A stretch of 64,000 bases of DNA, from assembly GCA_006538405.1 (NCBI GenBank), contig BJKQ01000013.1, positions 434,001 to 498,000 of the forward strand, read 5' to 3'. Both the position numbers and the translations under genes were made by a program. The stretch comes from Hansfordia pulvinata. Taxonomy: Eukaryota; Ascomycota; Sordariomycetes; Xylariales. The notes under the pieces are model-generated. The model ran no database searches. It saw nothing but the letters and a program-made list of their open reading frames with translations, and was not told the origin of the DNA. Shown piece by piece: positions 36,539-47,185 of the stretch (position 1 is the stretch's first letter; each line of letters starts with the position of its first letter).

Positions 36539-37333
36539 ATGGAAGGCCAATACCCTCGGATCCCTAACCATGCGGCTTTCCCGGGCCATAATCGTAAACA
36601 CCTCAGCGTCCAAGTCCCTCGGGGCACCCTTTTACCTAGGAACTACAAGGGCAGTCTAAAGGACCCCTCCAATTACTCTGCAGACATCGACGACAACCTG
36701 AACTGCTCGGTGTGGATCACCGGGTTGCCCGGGGAGTGTTCGTTAGAGCAGCTACTCAACTCTATCCGCAACTGCGGAAGAGTGTTCCAGGCCGTCTTGA
36801 ACCCGCCTTCCGATCAACACCTCCTGGCGGCCGCCAAGGTCGTCTTCTTCACCCCGGGGGCCGCCCAAAGCCTCATTGCCCAGGCGGCCCGCGGCAGCTT
36901 CGTCGTGGCAGGCATGCTCCCCAGGGTATGTCACAACCGGACCAGAGTGCCCCCGCATGGCGGGCCTGGGGAGCTGAGCAGAGTACTGGAGATACAAGGG
37001 CCAAAGGCCCTTTTCCAGACAGAGCGGATTGAGCTCCTCTTCCGCTGGGTGTGCAGATACGACCTCATAAGCTGCAGGTTTCGCCCTGCTCCAGGCAACC
37101 TGGATGAGGGTGTCTGGACTTGGACGTTCGCGTCTTACCGGTACCAGGCGGAGAAGATTATGGAGGTCCTCAGGGAGGTCATCCAAAACAGTCGACGAAC
37201 CATTATCGGACTGGACCATCAGTCCAGGCAGTTGTCGGACCTGCTGCCTCCTCCAGCGATGGCAGCACTCGAGGACGGCCGCAGTGTGCACAGAGTCCAC
37301 TGGGGACCCGATCCGTGTGCAGGTCCGACCTGA
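36539..37333 (+). CDS. RRM-fold-like protein, 264 aa (paralog 1 of a tandem pair)
   Basis: Single exon, complete. After a short N-terminus the region from about residue 55 reads LNCSVWITGLPGECSLEQLL (beta1-alpha1 of an RRM-like fold), NCGRVFQAVLNPPS and AAAKVVFFTPGAAQ (beta3 with alternating aromatics), then SRVLEIQGPKAL beginning a second related unit, WTWTFASYRYQAEKIMEVLR, and a C-terminal VHWGPDPCAGPT. The same order of motifs occurs in the larger paralog 1.8 kb downstream. RRM-like folds usually bind RNA, but the canonical RNP1 aromatics are not obvious, so RNA binding is inference. From general knowledge this family has several copies in Sordariomycetes and no assigned function. Start chosen at the first Met of the coding-biased frame; it follows a long CT-rich leader. 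Confidence 0.75.
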   Translation: MEGQYPRIPNHAAFPGHNRKHLSVQVPRGTLLPRNYKGSLKDPSNYSADIDDNLNCSVWITGLPGECSLEQLLNSIRNCGRVFQAVLNPPSDQHLLAAAKVVFFTPGAAQSLIAQAARGSFVVAGMLPRVCHNRTRVPPHGGPGELSRVLEIQGPKALFQTERIELLFRWVCRYDLISCRFRPAPGNLDEGVWTWTFASYRYQAEKIMEVLREVIQNSRRTIIGLDHQSRQLSDLLPPPAMAALEDGRSVHRVHWGPDPCAGPT

Positions 37334-39148
37334 AGTGCCTCTCTGCTTTGGAAGTGAGGAAGACTCACCAACTCCATCAATCACGCCCTGAGACCAGATC
37401 CGATCGACTCTGCCGCGAACAGCCGAGCCAGACGACCTGCTTCGGCGCCCGAGACGCAGACTCCTCGTCTTCTGAGAACCGCAAGCCTCCCATCTCGAGA
37501 CGAATAGCCAGGCTCGCTACTCGACACTTCGAACAACCGGCGCCTTAGCCAGTGCGCTCTTCCTGCTAGGGCTGAGTCTGAACACCCTCCCGACCCTCAT
37601 CACGGCCGACTGCCAGCCTATCGAGGTTGAAAGACTCACCACAGGCGCCTGGCCGAACACGGACACGGACCGAAGCGAGCCCGGTGTTCAGACTTCTCTG
37701 TACGAGCCGTTGTGTGGGACTGTGTTGGTTGAAAGGGAAACGCAGCCGCGCACCTTTGCTATCACTGCTCGGGAACTGTGCCACGTTCGAGCTTGCTCTG
37801 CTTACCGCTGATGCTCACGCGTGCTTGTCACTGGGATGGATAGCTAGGGGCGCGCTGGGTCGCGGCACTTGGAGAGTACAGGAAACGCGTAGGATGTTCA
37901 TGATTTGTACATAGGCTTGGGATACAGACAGTCAAGAGACGCGACCGATCCAGATCACTGACTATTCCATTCATGGGCTGTACACTGTGAGCTCAATTCC
38001 AGGTCTGGGTGCGCTGGCTATTGCCGGCGACCTCTGGGAAACGCCCTGGTCGCTTAATTGACTTCTTTACTCAACTGGTATCTCCTCGACTGTTCAACAT
38101 AGCCCTGAAGAGTTCTCCAAAGACCCCGTGTTTTGGTACTACTCCGTAGGGCTCCGTTACACAAGCGTACCTAAGGTACTTGGGTTTCCCCATTGCCAGG
38201 AAGTTGCTGGGTCAGAAAGGCTGACCGGCGGGCCCCCGAGCCCCTTGTTCAAACAGAGGCCGTCGATAATCACTTGCTGGAAGAGAGAAGCGCGGCAAGA
38301 ATACGTAGTCCAAGGCAACTGATGGCTGTCCTGGGACACAGAATTGGACCTGTGTTCATGGCATTTCGAGAGCAAGGTGTGCATGCCTGTTGCTTGGAGC
38401 ATCGTTTCTCGGGCGCACGCGACTATTTGTCAAGGGGAGCAACCAACAACCAGGGTGCTTCAGCCACGCGGCTGTAGGTGTCTTGAGAAAGGACAAAGAA
38501 GAGGGCACCGAATGGATTTGGCTGTTCGGATCCCTGATCCCGAAGCTGCTGTCGCCGCAGTGTTGTTCGTTCAGAGCTCGCATCGCAACAAAGACCACAA
38601 CCACAAGGCTGCAAACTGAGGATCGGGAGACCGATCATTGTGACAGAGCTGCAAAACAGGGACGGCCAATCAGACACCAGTCATAGGCCCAGCAGCTCTA
38701 CCATGTTTTGAATGCCATAGGGATGATGACCTGTCCAGCCATGCCTTTGACTACAGAGCGGGCACTGGTAGGCATTGTCACCTGCTGGAACAAATAGCTC
38801 CCTTGGGCAGCACAGATAGTACACAGCCCAAGGAGTGTACTTTGAACAGTGTAGAGCTGTTGGGGCTGTTCGGTGGCAGTTGATTACTTGCAATATTCAG
38901 CGTCCTGGATATTTAACCAACAACTCCGCCCACAGTCCCAACCCCCTTCTCAACACATCACAACACCCATCTACACACCCCACACCTCCCAAGTCAGACG
39001 AGCACTTCAAGCAGGAACTTGATCGTAACTCGCCTGATCCCAGCCCACACTCTTCCTCTCACTCTAAACCTCGAGCCATTTCTCCCCTACACTCTTCTTC
39101 AGCCCCTACTCAAAACCTTTTCCCATCCAGACCTCTTGTCTCTACGCC
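37334..39148. other. Intergenic region between the two RRM-like paralogs
   Basis: About 1.8 kb, no coding signal. It contains one TACTCCGTA word (38140-38148) and, at the right end, the C/T/A-rich leader of the second paralog. Confidence 0.5.
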
Positions 39149-41045
39149 ATGTCGAGCACACCAGTCGGCGAGCCAGGAATTGCGCCTGCGGCCGCCCAGG
39201 CCACGGCACCCACAGCAGAAGACACTGCCGCTCGTGAGAGCTCCGGTCAAGAGAACGTGGTAGGTCGCAGCCCGGAATCAGACGACCCCAAGCCGGAAGC
39301 TAAGGCCTCTTACTTCCCGGATTTGCAGGACCTTGAAGACACTGATCCATTTTGTTCTTCACCGATCCAGGCAGTCCCGAGTCTCTACGATGACGGGCCT
39401 CCAGTACCCAGCCGAGAGTCAAGCCGGCAAGCGACCCCCCATCAGAGGGGACAAAGTCTGCCTCAGCCGCCTACGGAGCCGATACCAGTGCCTTTCTTGG
39501 GGCCGGGTAGCTGGGAACCGGCCTACCCAAGCCCAGCAGCGCTGCAGTCACCTGCTCAAGAGGCCCAGAGCATGCCCACCCACGAGATGCTGCCCTATCC
39601 ACTGCCCCTTACTACCCGGGCTACATAAGGCTCCCGTTGGGTCTACAGGCACAAGCCCAGCAGCAGGCTGGCGAAATGGTTCTCCCCCATTCTCTTCCCC
39701 AGGCACAACAAGGTCAGGGCCATGCTCCTCCGCAGAACTCGCCTGCCTACGGGCCCCAGCCTCCGCCGGCCTGGGTGGCAGTCGGGAGCTGGAGAGCGCC
39801 CCAAGTCCAGGCTCAGACTCTGGCTCCCCAGCCCCGGGCCATGCATCCTCAAGCCGCCCCGTTCGTGCCGGCCGCGCTCCGAGCCGGCTACCCCGCCCCC
39901 GCGCACCACGTGGCCGCCCCGCCGGCGCCGCCGGCTCACGCTCGAGGCATAGGCCCGCCTATCGAGCTCGGGCCGGCGCCGCCTCAGCCGGCGTTCCTGC
40001 CGGCCCCGGGCCCCGGCGGTCGGCCCCCGCGCCGAGGCCGCCGCCCGTCGCGGTGCCGGCCCTGGCGGACCTGCGCCGCCGCTACCGGGCGCCGCCGCCG
40101 GTGGTCGACCGCGCCGCGAACCAGGCGCACCGGGCGGAGCAGATGGAGGCGCTGCAGCGGGTGCCGCAGATGCGCGAGTACCTGGAGCGCAAGGGCGTCC
40201 CGAGCAACTACCGGGGCGACCCGTTCCTCTCGGCCAACCAGTCGGCCACCATCCCCGAGACGCAGAACTGCTCCGTCTTCCTGACCGAGCTCCCCCCGGA
40301 CACGACGCACGCCAGCCTCCTGGGCCGCCTGGCCGACTGCGGCCGGGTCTTCGCGTGCACGATCAACCCGCCCCAGCCGGGGCAGGCCCGCCCCACCTGC
40401 GCGTCCAAGATCGTCTTCTTCGAGCGCGCCGGCGTCGACCGCCTGGCCGCCCAGATCGAGAGCGGCGCCTTCGCCCCCGGCGGGTACCGTCCGATCATCC
40501 GGCCCAACCGCGTCCGCGTCCCCGCGCAGCCGCCGTCCCCGAGCGGCACGAAGCACTCGCGGGTGCTGGTGATCGAGGGGCCGTCGGAGATCGTCAACGA
40601 GCGGGTCCTGATGGAGGTGCTCAAGCCCTCCCTGCTATTCGAACTCGAGGGCATCTTCAACAGGTCCACGTTCCCGGAGCCGAGGGGGCCCGGCAACCAC
40701 GACGGCGACGGCGACGGCTGGGACGACGACGTCGGCGGGGGCGGCAACCAGCAGCGCCGTGGCGCCGAGTGGGCGCGCCAGGAGTGGCGCTTCGGCAGCT
40801 ACCGCATGCAGGCTGAGACGGCGCGGTACACCCTCCTGCGCCGCCACGAGAGGGAGAGCCTGAGCCCGGAGGCGAGAGCCCTCTGGGGAAGAGTCAAGGT
40901 GACCTTCGGCCACGACCCGTGCGCTCCTCTGACTTCTCGCCCCAACTCTGCTGCTGACGACTCTTCTGCTGACGACGCTGCTGCTGCTGATGCTGCTGAT
41001 GACGCTGCAGACGACGCTTCTGCGTCTCCTGCTTCTGCTTCTTGA
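39149..41045 (+). CDS. Large RRM-fold-like protein (paralog 2), two apparent frameshifts
   Basis: Same strand and family as the gene at 36.5 kb but with a Pro/Gln/Ala-rich N-terminal extension of about 300 residues. The coding frame starts MSSTPVGEPGIAPAAAQAT, changes at the C4 run 39605-39608 (to PYYPGYIRLPLG), and changes again at the C5 run 40024-40028 (to PPPVAVPALADLRRRY); each step needs one extra base. The conserved part reads QNCSVFLTELPPDTTHASLL, DCGRVFACTINPPQPG, ASKIVFFERAGVD, SRVLVIEGPSEIVNERVLM, EWRFGSYRMQAETARYTLLR and FGHDPCAPLTS, matching paralog 1 in order. A Gly/Asp-rich insert precedes the last unit and the tail is Ala/Asp/Ser repeats. With both bases restored the protein is about 632 aa. 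Function unknown. Confidence 0.8.
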
Positions 41046-41974
41046 ACTCGCTTATGGGCGCAAAGGCAACTTGGCAACATGATCATGCTTGTGAGCGGGT
41101 TTGGTACGAGCATGGTAGCGGATTGTGTGAAAGAGCCGGGGTCACTTTTGGATCTCCAGAGTGACGAGGAACGACGAGGAGCGACGGAAAGGAGCGAATG
41201 ACAGATACAGACAACTGCGGGCGGGTTTACTTGGGATAACAGACTGATGCACGAGTTATTGGCGAGTTAGAGAGATAGACTGAAAATGAGAAAATGACGA
41301 AAACCAAGGGCCCTTGCTGTGATAAACTGGACATTCATGGGGAGTGGGCTTTTTGTCAAACGCCCGGATGGGGATGTACACAAAGTCTGGTAGTAACACT
41401 GAAGACCTATTGTCCTTCATCAAACTAGCCCGCGCGCGGGGCTATCACGTTTGTAAGTATAGAGAGATGCAGGGAGTTGTACCTGGAGCGACCTTTGCGC
41501 AATGGACAGTCGAAGCATTATGGAATATCCGTCGTGCGCATTGTCGTCCGCCTCATGATATGTGTAAGAGGAGCAAGGCAGGCACGACTCGCGGCTGCCA
41601 GTCGGGCGCTTCTGGAAACATTGAAGCTTGGGCCACCCGCGCCTGTTTGGGTTAGGAGCAGGCAGCGTGAGCTTCGTCGCCCGCCAAATGCGGGATGAGT
41701 ACTGGTACCCACTGCCGCGTGGGAAGATGTACTCTCATGCCGTGCACAGGTGCTGAGGTACCCCTGCGATGTACAGCACTCAACTGCGGGCGGGCTTCAT
41801 CATCATCGTCCCTCGCCCACCAAGCAACCGTCCACTTGGCCATCATCCAACCTCATCACCACCTTTCGCCCCCCGCTTGCGCCATCCTCTCAACCCGACC
41901 CTTCTCCAGTCATACGTGCCACAACAACAGCACGTCAAAATACAGCGCCGGTCTTCCTCACACTTCAGCTCGCC
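41046..41974. other. Intergenic region and RPN5 leader
   Basis: About 0.9 kb. Nothing recognised apart from the C/A-rich 5' leader of RPN5 (about 41860-41974). Confidence 0.5.
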
Positions 41975-43632
41975 ATGGCGTCGGACGGAGCCCTGAAGCC
42001 TGAGAAGGACCTCAGCCAGGAGGCTGACAAGCAGATCGCGGAGGCCGACCAGTTGGCCAAGGTTCGTTTGTCTGGTATCTTGAGCCCGCAGAGCTACTAC
42101 TAACCACTGGCTCCCAGACCGACCTCCAAGCCGCCGTCGAGAAGCTCACCCTGTTCGAGAAGCAAGCCCGCCAGGTACACCTCGGCCGCCCCATCAGCCC
42201 CTCCATGACTGTCGCTAACCTACATGTTTTAGGCCGGCGATCTCGCTTCCGTTTCCCGCACGCTCATCACCATATGCACATACTGCAAAGATGCTGGCAA
42301 CTGGAGCTTACTCAACGACCAAGTCCTCGTCCTCTCCAAGAAGCATGGCCAGCTCAAGCAGGCCATCACTAAGATGGTGCAGTCCGTCATGGACTTCCTC
42401 GACGACACCCCCAACCTCGAAACCAAGCTTTCCGTCATAGAGACTCTGCGCACAGTCACCGAGGGCAAGATCTTCGTCGAGGTGGAGCGTGCCCGCGTCA
42501 CCAGGATCCTGTCCGACATCAAGAAGGAGCAAGGCGACGGCAAGGCCGCCAAGGACATTCTCTGTGAACTGCAGGTCGAGACCTTTGGATCCATGGAAAG
42601 GCGCGAAAAGACCGAGTTCATCCTTGCTCAGGTGGCCCTGTGCATCGAGGAGGGTGACTGGGTCCAGGCCGGCATCCTGGGCCGCAAGATCAGCACCAAG
42701 TACCTGGCGCGCAAGCCCAAGAAGACCCCCGAGCAGCTTGAGAAGGAGAAGAAGGAGCGCGAAGAGAAGCTGAAGCGCGGCGACGAAGTCCCCGAGGATG
42801 TGGAGGATGACACAACCGACCTCAAGCTTCGCTACTACGAGCAACAGTACACCCTGGCCAAGCACGACGACAAGTACCTTGAGGCGTGCAAGTTCTACCG
42901 ACAGGTCTTGGACACTGAGGCAGTGGAGGAGAACCCGGCCAAGCTCAAGCCTGTAAGTTCCGCCCGGCCAATCTGACAGACGAAAGCTGACACGCATGCT
43001 GCCAGGTCCTGCAACGAATCATCTACTATGTCATTCTCGCCCCCCACGACAACGAACAACACGACCTCCTACACCGTGTCCTGCGGGACACGCGCAACGC
43101 TCAAGTATCTACCGACGCTGAGCTTCTCAAACTGTTCACCGTGCACGAGCTTATGCGGTGGCCGCAAGTGGCCAAGCAGTTCGGGCCTCATTTGTGCAGC
43201 ACCGACGTCTTCGACAACCAGCCCCAAGGCTCGGACGAGGACCGGGCCCACCAGAGATGGCAAGACCTGCGCAAACGTGTCATTGAGCACAACGTTCGGG
43301 TCATTGCCAAGTACTACACTCGCATTGGCATGAAGCGATTGACGCAACTGTTGGACCTCACGGAAGAAGAGACGGAAAAGTACATCAGCGAGCTCGTCTG
43401 CTCCAAGACGGTATTTGCGCGAATTGACAGGCCTGCGCGGATTGTCAGCTTCGCCAAGCCCCGAGACACTGACGACGTGCTCAACGAATGGAGTCACAAC
43501 ATGAAGAGCCTCCTGGGTCTCCTCGAGCGTGTAGACCATCTCATTACGAAGGAGGAGATGATGGCTCAGATCCAGCCTGGCGCCAAGGGTGGAAAAGAGA
43601 AGAAGGGAAAGAAGAAGGCCGCCGCCGCTTAA
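41975..43632 (+). CDS. RPN5: 26S proteasome regulatory subunit Rpn5 (PSMD12)
   Basis: Non-ATPase lid subunit of the 19S particle, needed for assembly of the lid and degradation of ubiquitylated proteins. Exons 41975-42061, 42118-42174, 42233-42952, 43006-43632; 497 codons, every junction in phase (donors GTTCGT, GTACAC, GTAAGT; branch points CTAAC/CTGAC). Seen: helical-repeat N-terminal part (SRTLITICTYCKDAGNWSLL, VIETLRTVTEGKIFVEVERA, KAAKDILCELQVETFGSM), a charged Lys/Glu loop (about residues 245-275), the segment YYEQQYTLAKHDDKYLEACK, and a C-terminal PCI domain (VIEHNVRVIAKYYTRIGMKR, LTEEETEKYISELVCSKTVF, ARIDRPARIVSF). Ends in a Lys/Ala tail. Length (496 aa) agrees with fungal Rpn5. No frame problems. 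Confidence 0.97.
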
Positions 43633-44243
43633 TCCTCGAGATAGAGGACATCATTTGACAAGACGCCAGGGTTGGGATCAGGACAGGAGTTCCGGAATGT
43701 CCTTGGTGACTCGCCAGCTGGGACTGGACAGGCAGTCTTTCAGATGGAGCCACGATGCACCCGCACGGCATGCGAGTGTACAGTAATGACCTGCTGGGCC
43801 ACTTGGTTGCAGCAAAGTTCTGCAGCGAGGCTCTGGCCGCAGGTCAGCGGATGCATGTTGATAGATTAATTCCATATGAAAGTGGATGGACGACGAACTT
43901 GGGTTCTCGTATAGCTAATGATCGCCTATTGTCTTGAGTGAAGCCGTTTCTTCGCGGGCCCAGTGCTGTGTGTGAAATACAAGCCGACAAACTTGAGTCG
44001 TGAATGCGGAATCCAGGTATGGTCCAAAGTGATAAGTATCTATTGTTCATGATGGCTCTGCCTATGAAGTTTGGGATGACAGGTAGACAAGGCTGGTCTC
44101 CTCAGACATAGAATGCGGAAAAGGCGCGAGTATAACAACCCGTCCCCTCTCGTCTATAGGTCCAGAACCCCGGGGCCTCAAATCTTCGCCGGCCACAACC
44201 TTGCGAGCAGACGGACGAAACCCGCAGACTCCATCGATCGGAT
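43633..44243. other. 3' flanks of the convergent RPN5 and FSH1 genes
   Basis: About 0.6 kb between two convergent genes; only 3' untranslated sequence expected. Nothing else seen. Confidence 0.6.
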
Positions 44244-44577
44244 TCACAGGTTGCCGGCCGTCTTGCCTGTGCTGCCAGGCGGCGGGAGCAGGACGCTGCG
44301 CAGGAAAGCCACCAGCGGCATGGCGCCGGCCTTGTTGACTGGGACATAGTGCCCGCCGGGGTGCATGTAGACATCACCCGGGGCGTCCTCGCCCCGACCC
44401 TCGCCTCCGGTGTCTTCCTCGGCGGCGGCAGCAGCAGGAGGGGGCGCCCTGCGGAACCGGGCCGCCAGGGCCCGGCTGCGGGCCTCGTCGACCACCGTGT
44501 CCAGCGAGCCGATGAAGTGCAGCGAGGGCGTGCGGATGGGGTTGTCGACGACGGCGACGGCGCCCCCGTCTCCTCCC

Positions 44578-44614
<37 letters not shown>

Positions 44615-45526
44615 TCTGCTTGTCCCCGCCCTCGGCGACGGCCGCGGCGCCCTCCCACGCCCGCCCCGCGGGCTGCCCGTACAGCCACTGCAGGCCCGCG
44701 ACGGGGGCCCAGAAGCCGCTGTACACGACGCAGAAGCGCAGGGGACCGCCGGTCGGCGAGCGCGAGTTGGCGTTGCGCAGCTCGCTGAGCCAGGACCACG
44801 TCTTGTTGTTGCTGCTGCTGCTGTCGGCTTCCGCTGACTGCTCGCCCGTCGAAGGGGACGGCGTGCCCGGGGGCGGCAGGCGAGGCTGCTGCTGCTGCTG
44901 CTGCTGCTGTGACGAGGAGGAAGAGAAGGCGCCGCCGCCGCCCTCGAGGGCCGCCGCCACGAGTGCCGCCATGGCGCCCCCCTGGCTGAAGCCTATCACG
45001 CCCTCGATCCCGCTGCCGCTACCCTCGCCGCCATCGCCGTCGCCATCCCGCGGATCGCCGCCGCCACGGCGCGCATGCCCTCCTCGAACCCGGCGTACGT
45101 GCCCAGCGCCTCGTTCTTGCGCCACCAGCCGTACGCCTCCGTGCTGTCGTCCTCGTCGCCTCCTCCGTCCTCGGGGGGCTGGTAGCCGGGGATGTCGCGG
45201 GCGCGCAGGCGCGAGGGGCCCGTGGGGAAGACGAAGACGGGCCGGATGTTGCCGCCCGCGGGGCCGGCGAAGGCCTTGGTCACCAGCTTGGTCAGGGCCT
45301 TCGTCTTGCTGTCGAAGAGGGGGCCGGACTGCGTGAAGCCTGTTTGTTGTTGTTTTATTTTGCGCGTCAATATTTTGCGTGTGGGCTTGTGCGAGTTGGT
45401 GGTGCGTGGTGGTGGGGGTGGGGAGGGAGGCTTTTGTGTGGCCCTCGGGGAGTCGGTTAGCAACGTACCGTGGAGCATGAGAATCCTGACCTCGCGCGGC
45501 GCCTCCTTTGACGCCGGGGGAGCCAT
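44244..45526 (-). CDS. FSH1-family serine hydrolase with polyglutamine insertions; one apparent frameshift
   Basis: Alpha/beta-hydrolase of the family-of-serine-hydrolases type; physiological substrate unknown. Exon 1 45526-45469 (ends MLHG), exon 2 45339-44244; intron with GTACGT donor and AACAG acceptor. Seen: VRILMLHG/FTQSGPLFDSKT (N-terminal core), nucleophile elbow GVIGFSQGGAMAALVAAAL, SLHFIGSLDTVVDEARSRAL (acid residue) and HPGGHYVPVNKA (catalytic His). The frame changes near 45047-45053 (GGG in sense), explained by one missing base. Between the Ser and Asp motifs are two polyQ tracts (44909-44885 and 44612-44581) and Ser/Ala/Gly runs, giving about 384 aa against roughly 240-280 for typical members. 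The Met at 45526 is chosen by homology, but the frame stays open to a Met at 45724, which would add 66 Arg/Ala/Ser/Thr-rich residues. Confidence 0.85.
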
Positions 45527-46674
45527 GCCGTCAGAGTATGAGCGTGCGTCGGTGGTGGCTCCGGCGAGAAGACGCAGCGCTGCAAAGGGAATCGGGCGGG
45601 GGTCGGCGATGGTCGTGATGGCGTGGCCGGCGCGGGGCGCGGTCTTCGCGGCTGGCGTCGCGCGGGCGGCGGACGATGTGGACGGCAGACGAGTGCGGCT
45701 GAGCCTAAGCGGGTTTTGTCTCATGGGCTCGGGAAAGCGAAGCTCGTCCCGGAGTTGGGCGGCGTGGTCTGGCAAGCAGAACGATGTCGTCCGCGATCTC
45801 GCCGCTGGAGTGCGGATACTTGATTTTGTGGCTGGCGCGGGTTTGCGGGGTTCGGACCCGGACGCAACCAAGGGCAGCAATGACTGAGATCCGCGCGAGT
45901 GGTCGTGCAACAAGTACGTGGTGATGGATGAGAAGGGAAGATTCATCCAAGGGGACCCGATATCTGGAGATAGACACCATTAATCGACTTTGACTAATCA
46001 GTGCCTCGGCCAGGGCGCCGGCCCGGCCAGCTGCATTGGGCTCGCCGAGCCGGCCGACTCACGGACGGAGCCGGGACCCGAAAGCCGTGCTATCTACGCC
46101 CATTGGTGACGAGATGCGAATGAGCAGCATAGGCACCAAATATCTGGATTACGAATCCGTGTTTTCTCTGGTCCCTTGCGAGGATGCTTTCAGGGCGCTT
46201 CAGCCCAGATCCAGCATCTCGCACCCCGCGTCAAGTCCTCGAAATAGTCGTGGTCGAACCTGAATGCGCCCTCCCCCGCCCATCTCTTGACATACCGTTC
46301 TCATATGAACAGTCACTGATTTAATGGCAGGATCTCACAGCTTGAGCATGCTGCCCACCCAGCGCGGTGCACTCATCAACCAAATGTCACAAATGGAATC
46401 TTTTATTCAGGCGGCGCCGGCTTCAATACACGCTGCTACCCGCAGCTCTATGGTATACAGATCCGCCCGATCCACGTCGTTTCGGGTTGATTTGGAACAG
46501 AGCCTTCAAAAGGCATTGCGGTTCGCGACGTGGCGGCAATGGTGTGGTATAGTGTTAACGGGCGGGTTATTCGGTCTCCGCAACTCTCCATCCCTCCATC
46601 TGTTCGAATTCACGTCATCGTGGCATGGTCGGCAGCCCGGTCGGACGCTCGCTGTGCGAAAGACGGGAAGCAGC
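45527..46674. other. FSH1 promoter and 3' flank of ATP18
   Basis: About 1.1 kb. The first 200 bases may code for an N-terminal extension of FSH1. The rest shows no gene. Confidence 0.5.
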
Positions 46675-47185
46675 TTAGTGACCGCCAGACTTGGCGTTGG
46701 GGTTGCGGGGGTCGTTCTTCCACTCGTCGGCTATGCGGAAGTCAGTAAAGAATCATGCGAAGCATCCGTGTCGCGGGTTAACTAGGACAACAAGCACGAT
46801 CGCTGATTTTTGGTCGCGCAGAAAACATATTTCAAACTCACACTTCATCATGGCGGTCTGGGCAGAGTTGACACCGTAGGCGATGATGGCACCTGCGGCA
46901 ATTGGTCAGAAAAGGCTTGTCCGGCTTCGGTGCGTCTATCGCGGCATTATGGATCGATCGATGGACGAGGGGCTGTTCGTACCGGCAACCAGGAAAGGAG
47001 CCATGGGGCGCACTGTGAGAATTGAGTCAGCGTCTTTTTCTTGAGCAGGCCGTGTCGCGCAGGCGGTCGGATGAATCGGGTTCTGTCCAGCAGATGCGTG
47101 GCGGCGGGCGGCAGTTTGAGGACGGGGCGATTGACGTACGGACGGGGGTAGGGAACTTCTTGAGGGGGGCGGCGCCGAACCACAT
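46675..47185 (-). CDS. ATP18: Mitochondrial ATP synthase subunit J (Atp18), 60 aa in four exons
   Basis: Small single-pass inner-membrane subunit of the Fo part of F1Fo-ATP synthase, on the peripheral stalk/dimer interface side. Exons (minus): 47185-47140, 47012-46983, 46892-46842, 46730-46675; lengths 46+30+51+56 = 183 bases, 61 codons, phases consistent. Donors GTACGT, GTACGA, GTGAGT; acceptors CACAG, CGCAG, CATAG; CTGAC branch points. Protein pieces: MWFGAAPLKKFPTPV, LRPMAPFLVAG, AIIAYGVNSAQTAMMK, SDEWKNDPRNPNAKSGGH. This matches the family pattern: N-terminal FG...KKxPxPV, one hydrophobic helix, and the hallmark DPRNPNAK tail. The exons are too short to appear as open frames, so the gene is easily missed. 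Confidence 0.93.

Noticed and set aside
39605..45053. Programmed ribosomal frameshifting as the explanation for the frame jumps
   Set aside because: The sites share no slippery heptamer or pseudoknot-like context, occur in unrelated genes, and all follow one simple rule (one base short in a G/C run).
45192..45887. 231-codon open frame on plus opposite FSH1
   Set aside because: It is the antisense shadow of FSH1 exon 1, intron and N-terminal region; the minus strand carries the conserved hydrolase motifs and splice sites.
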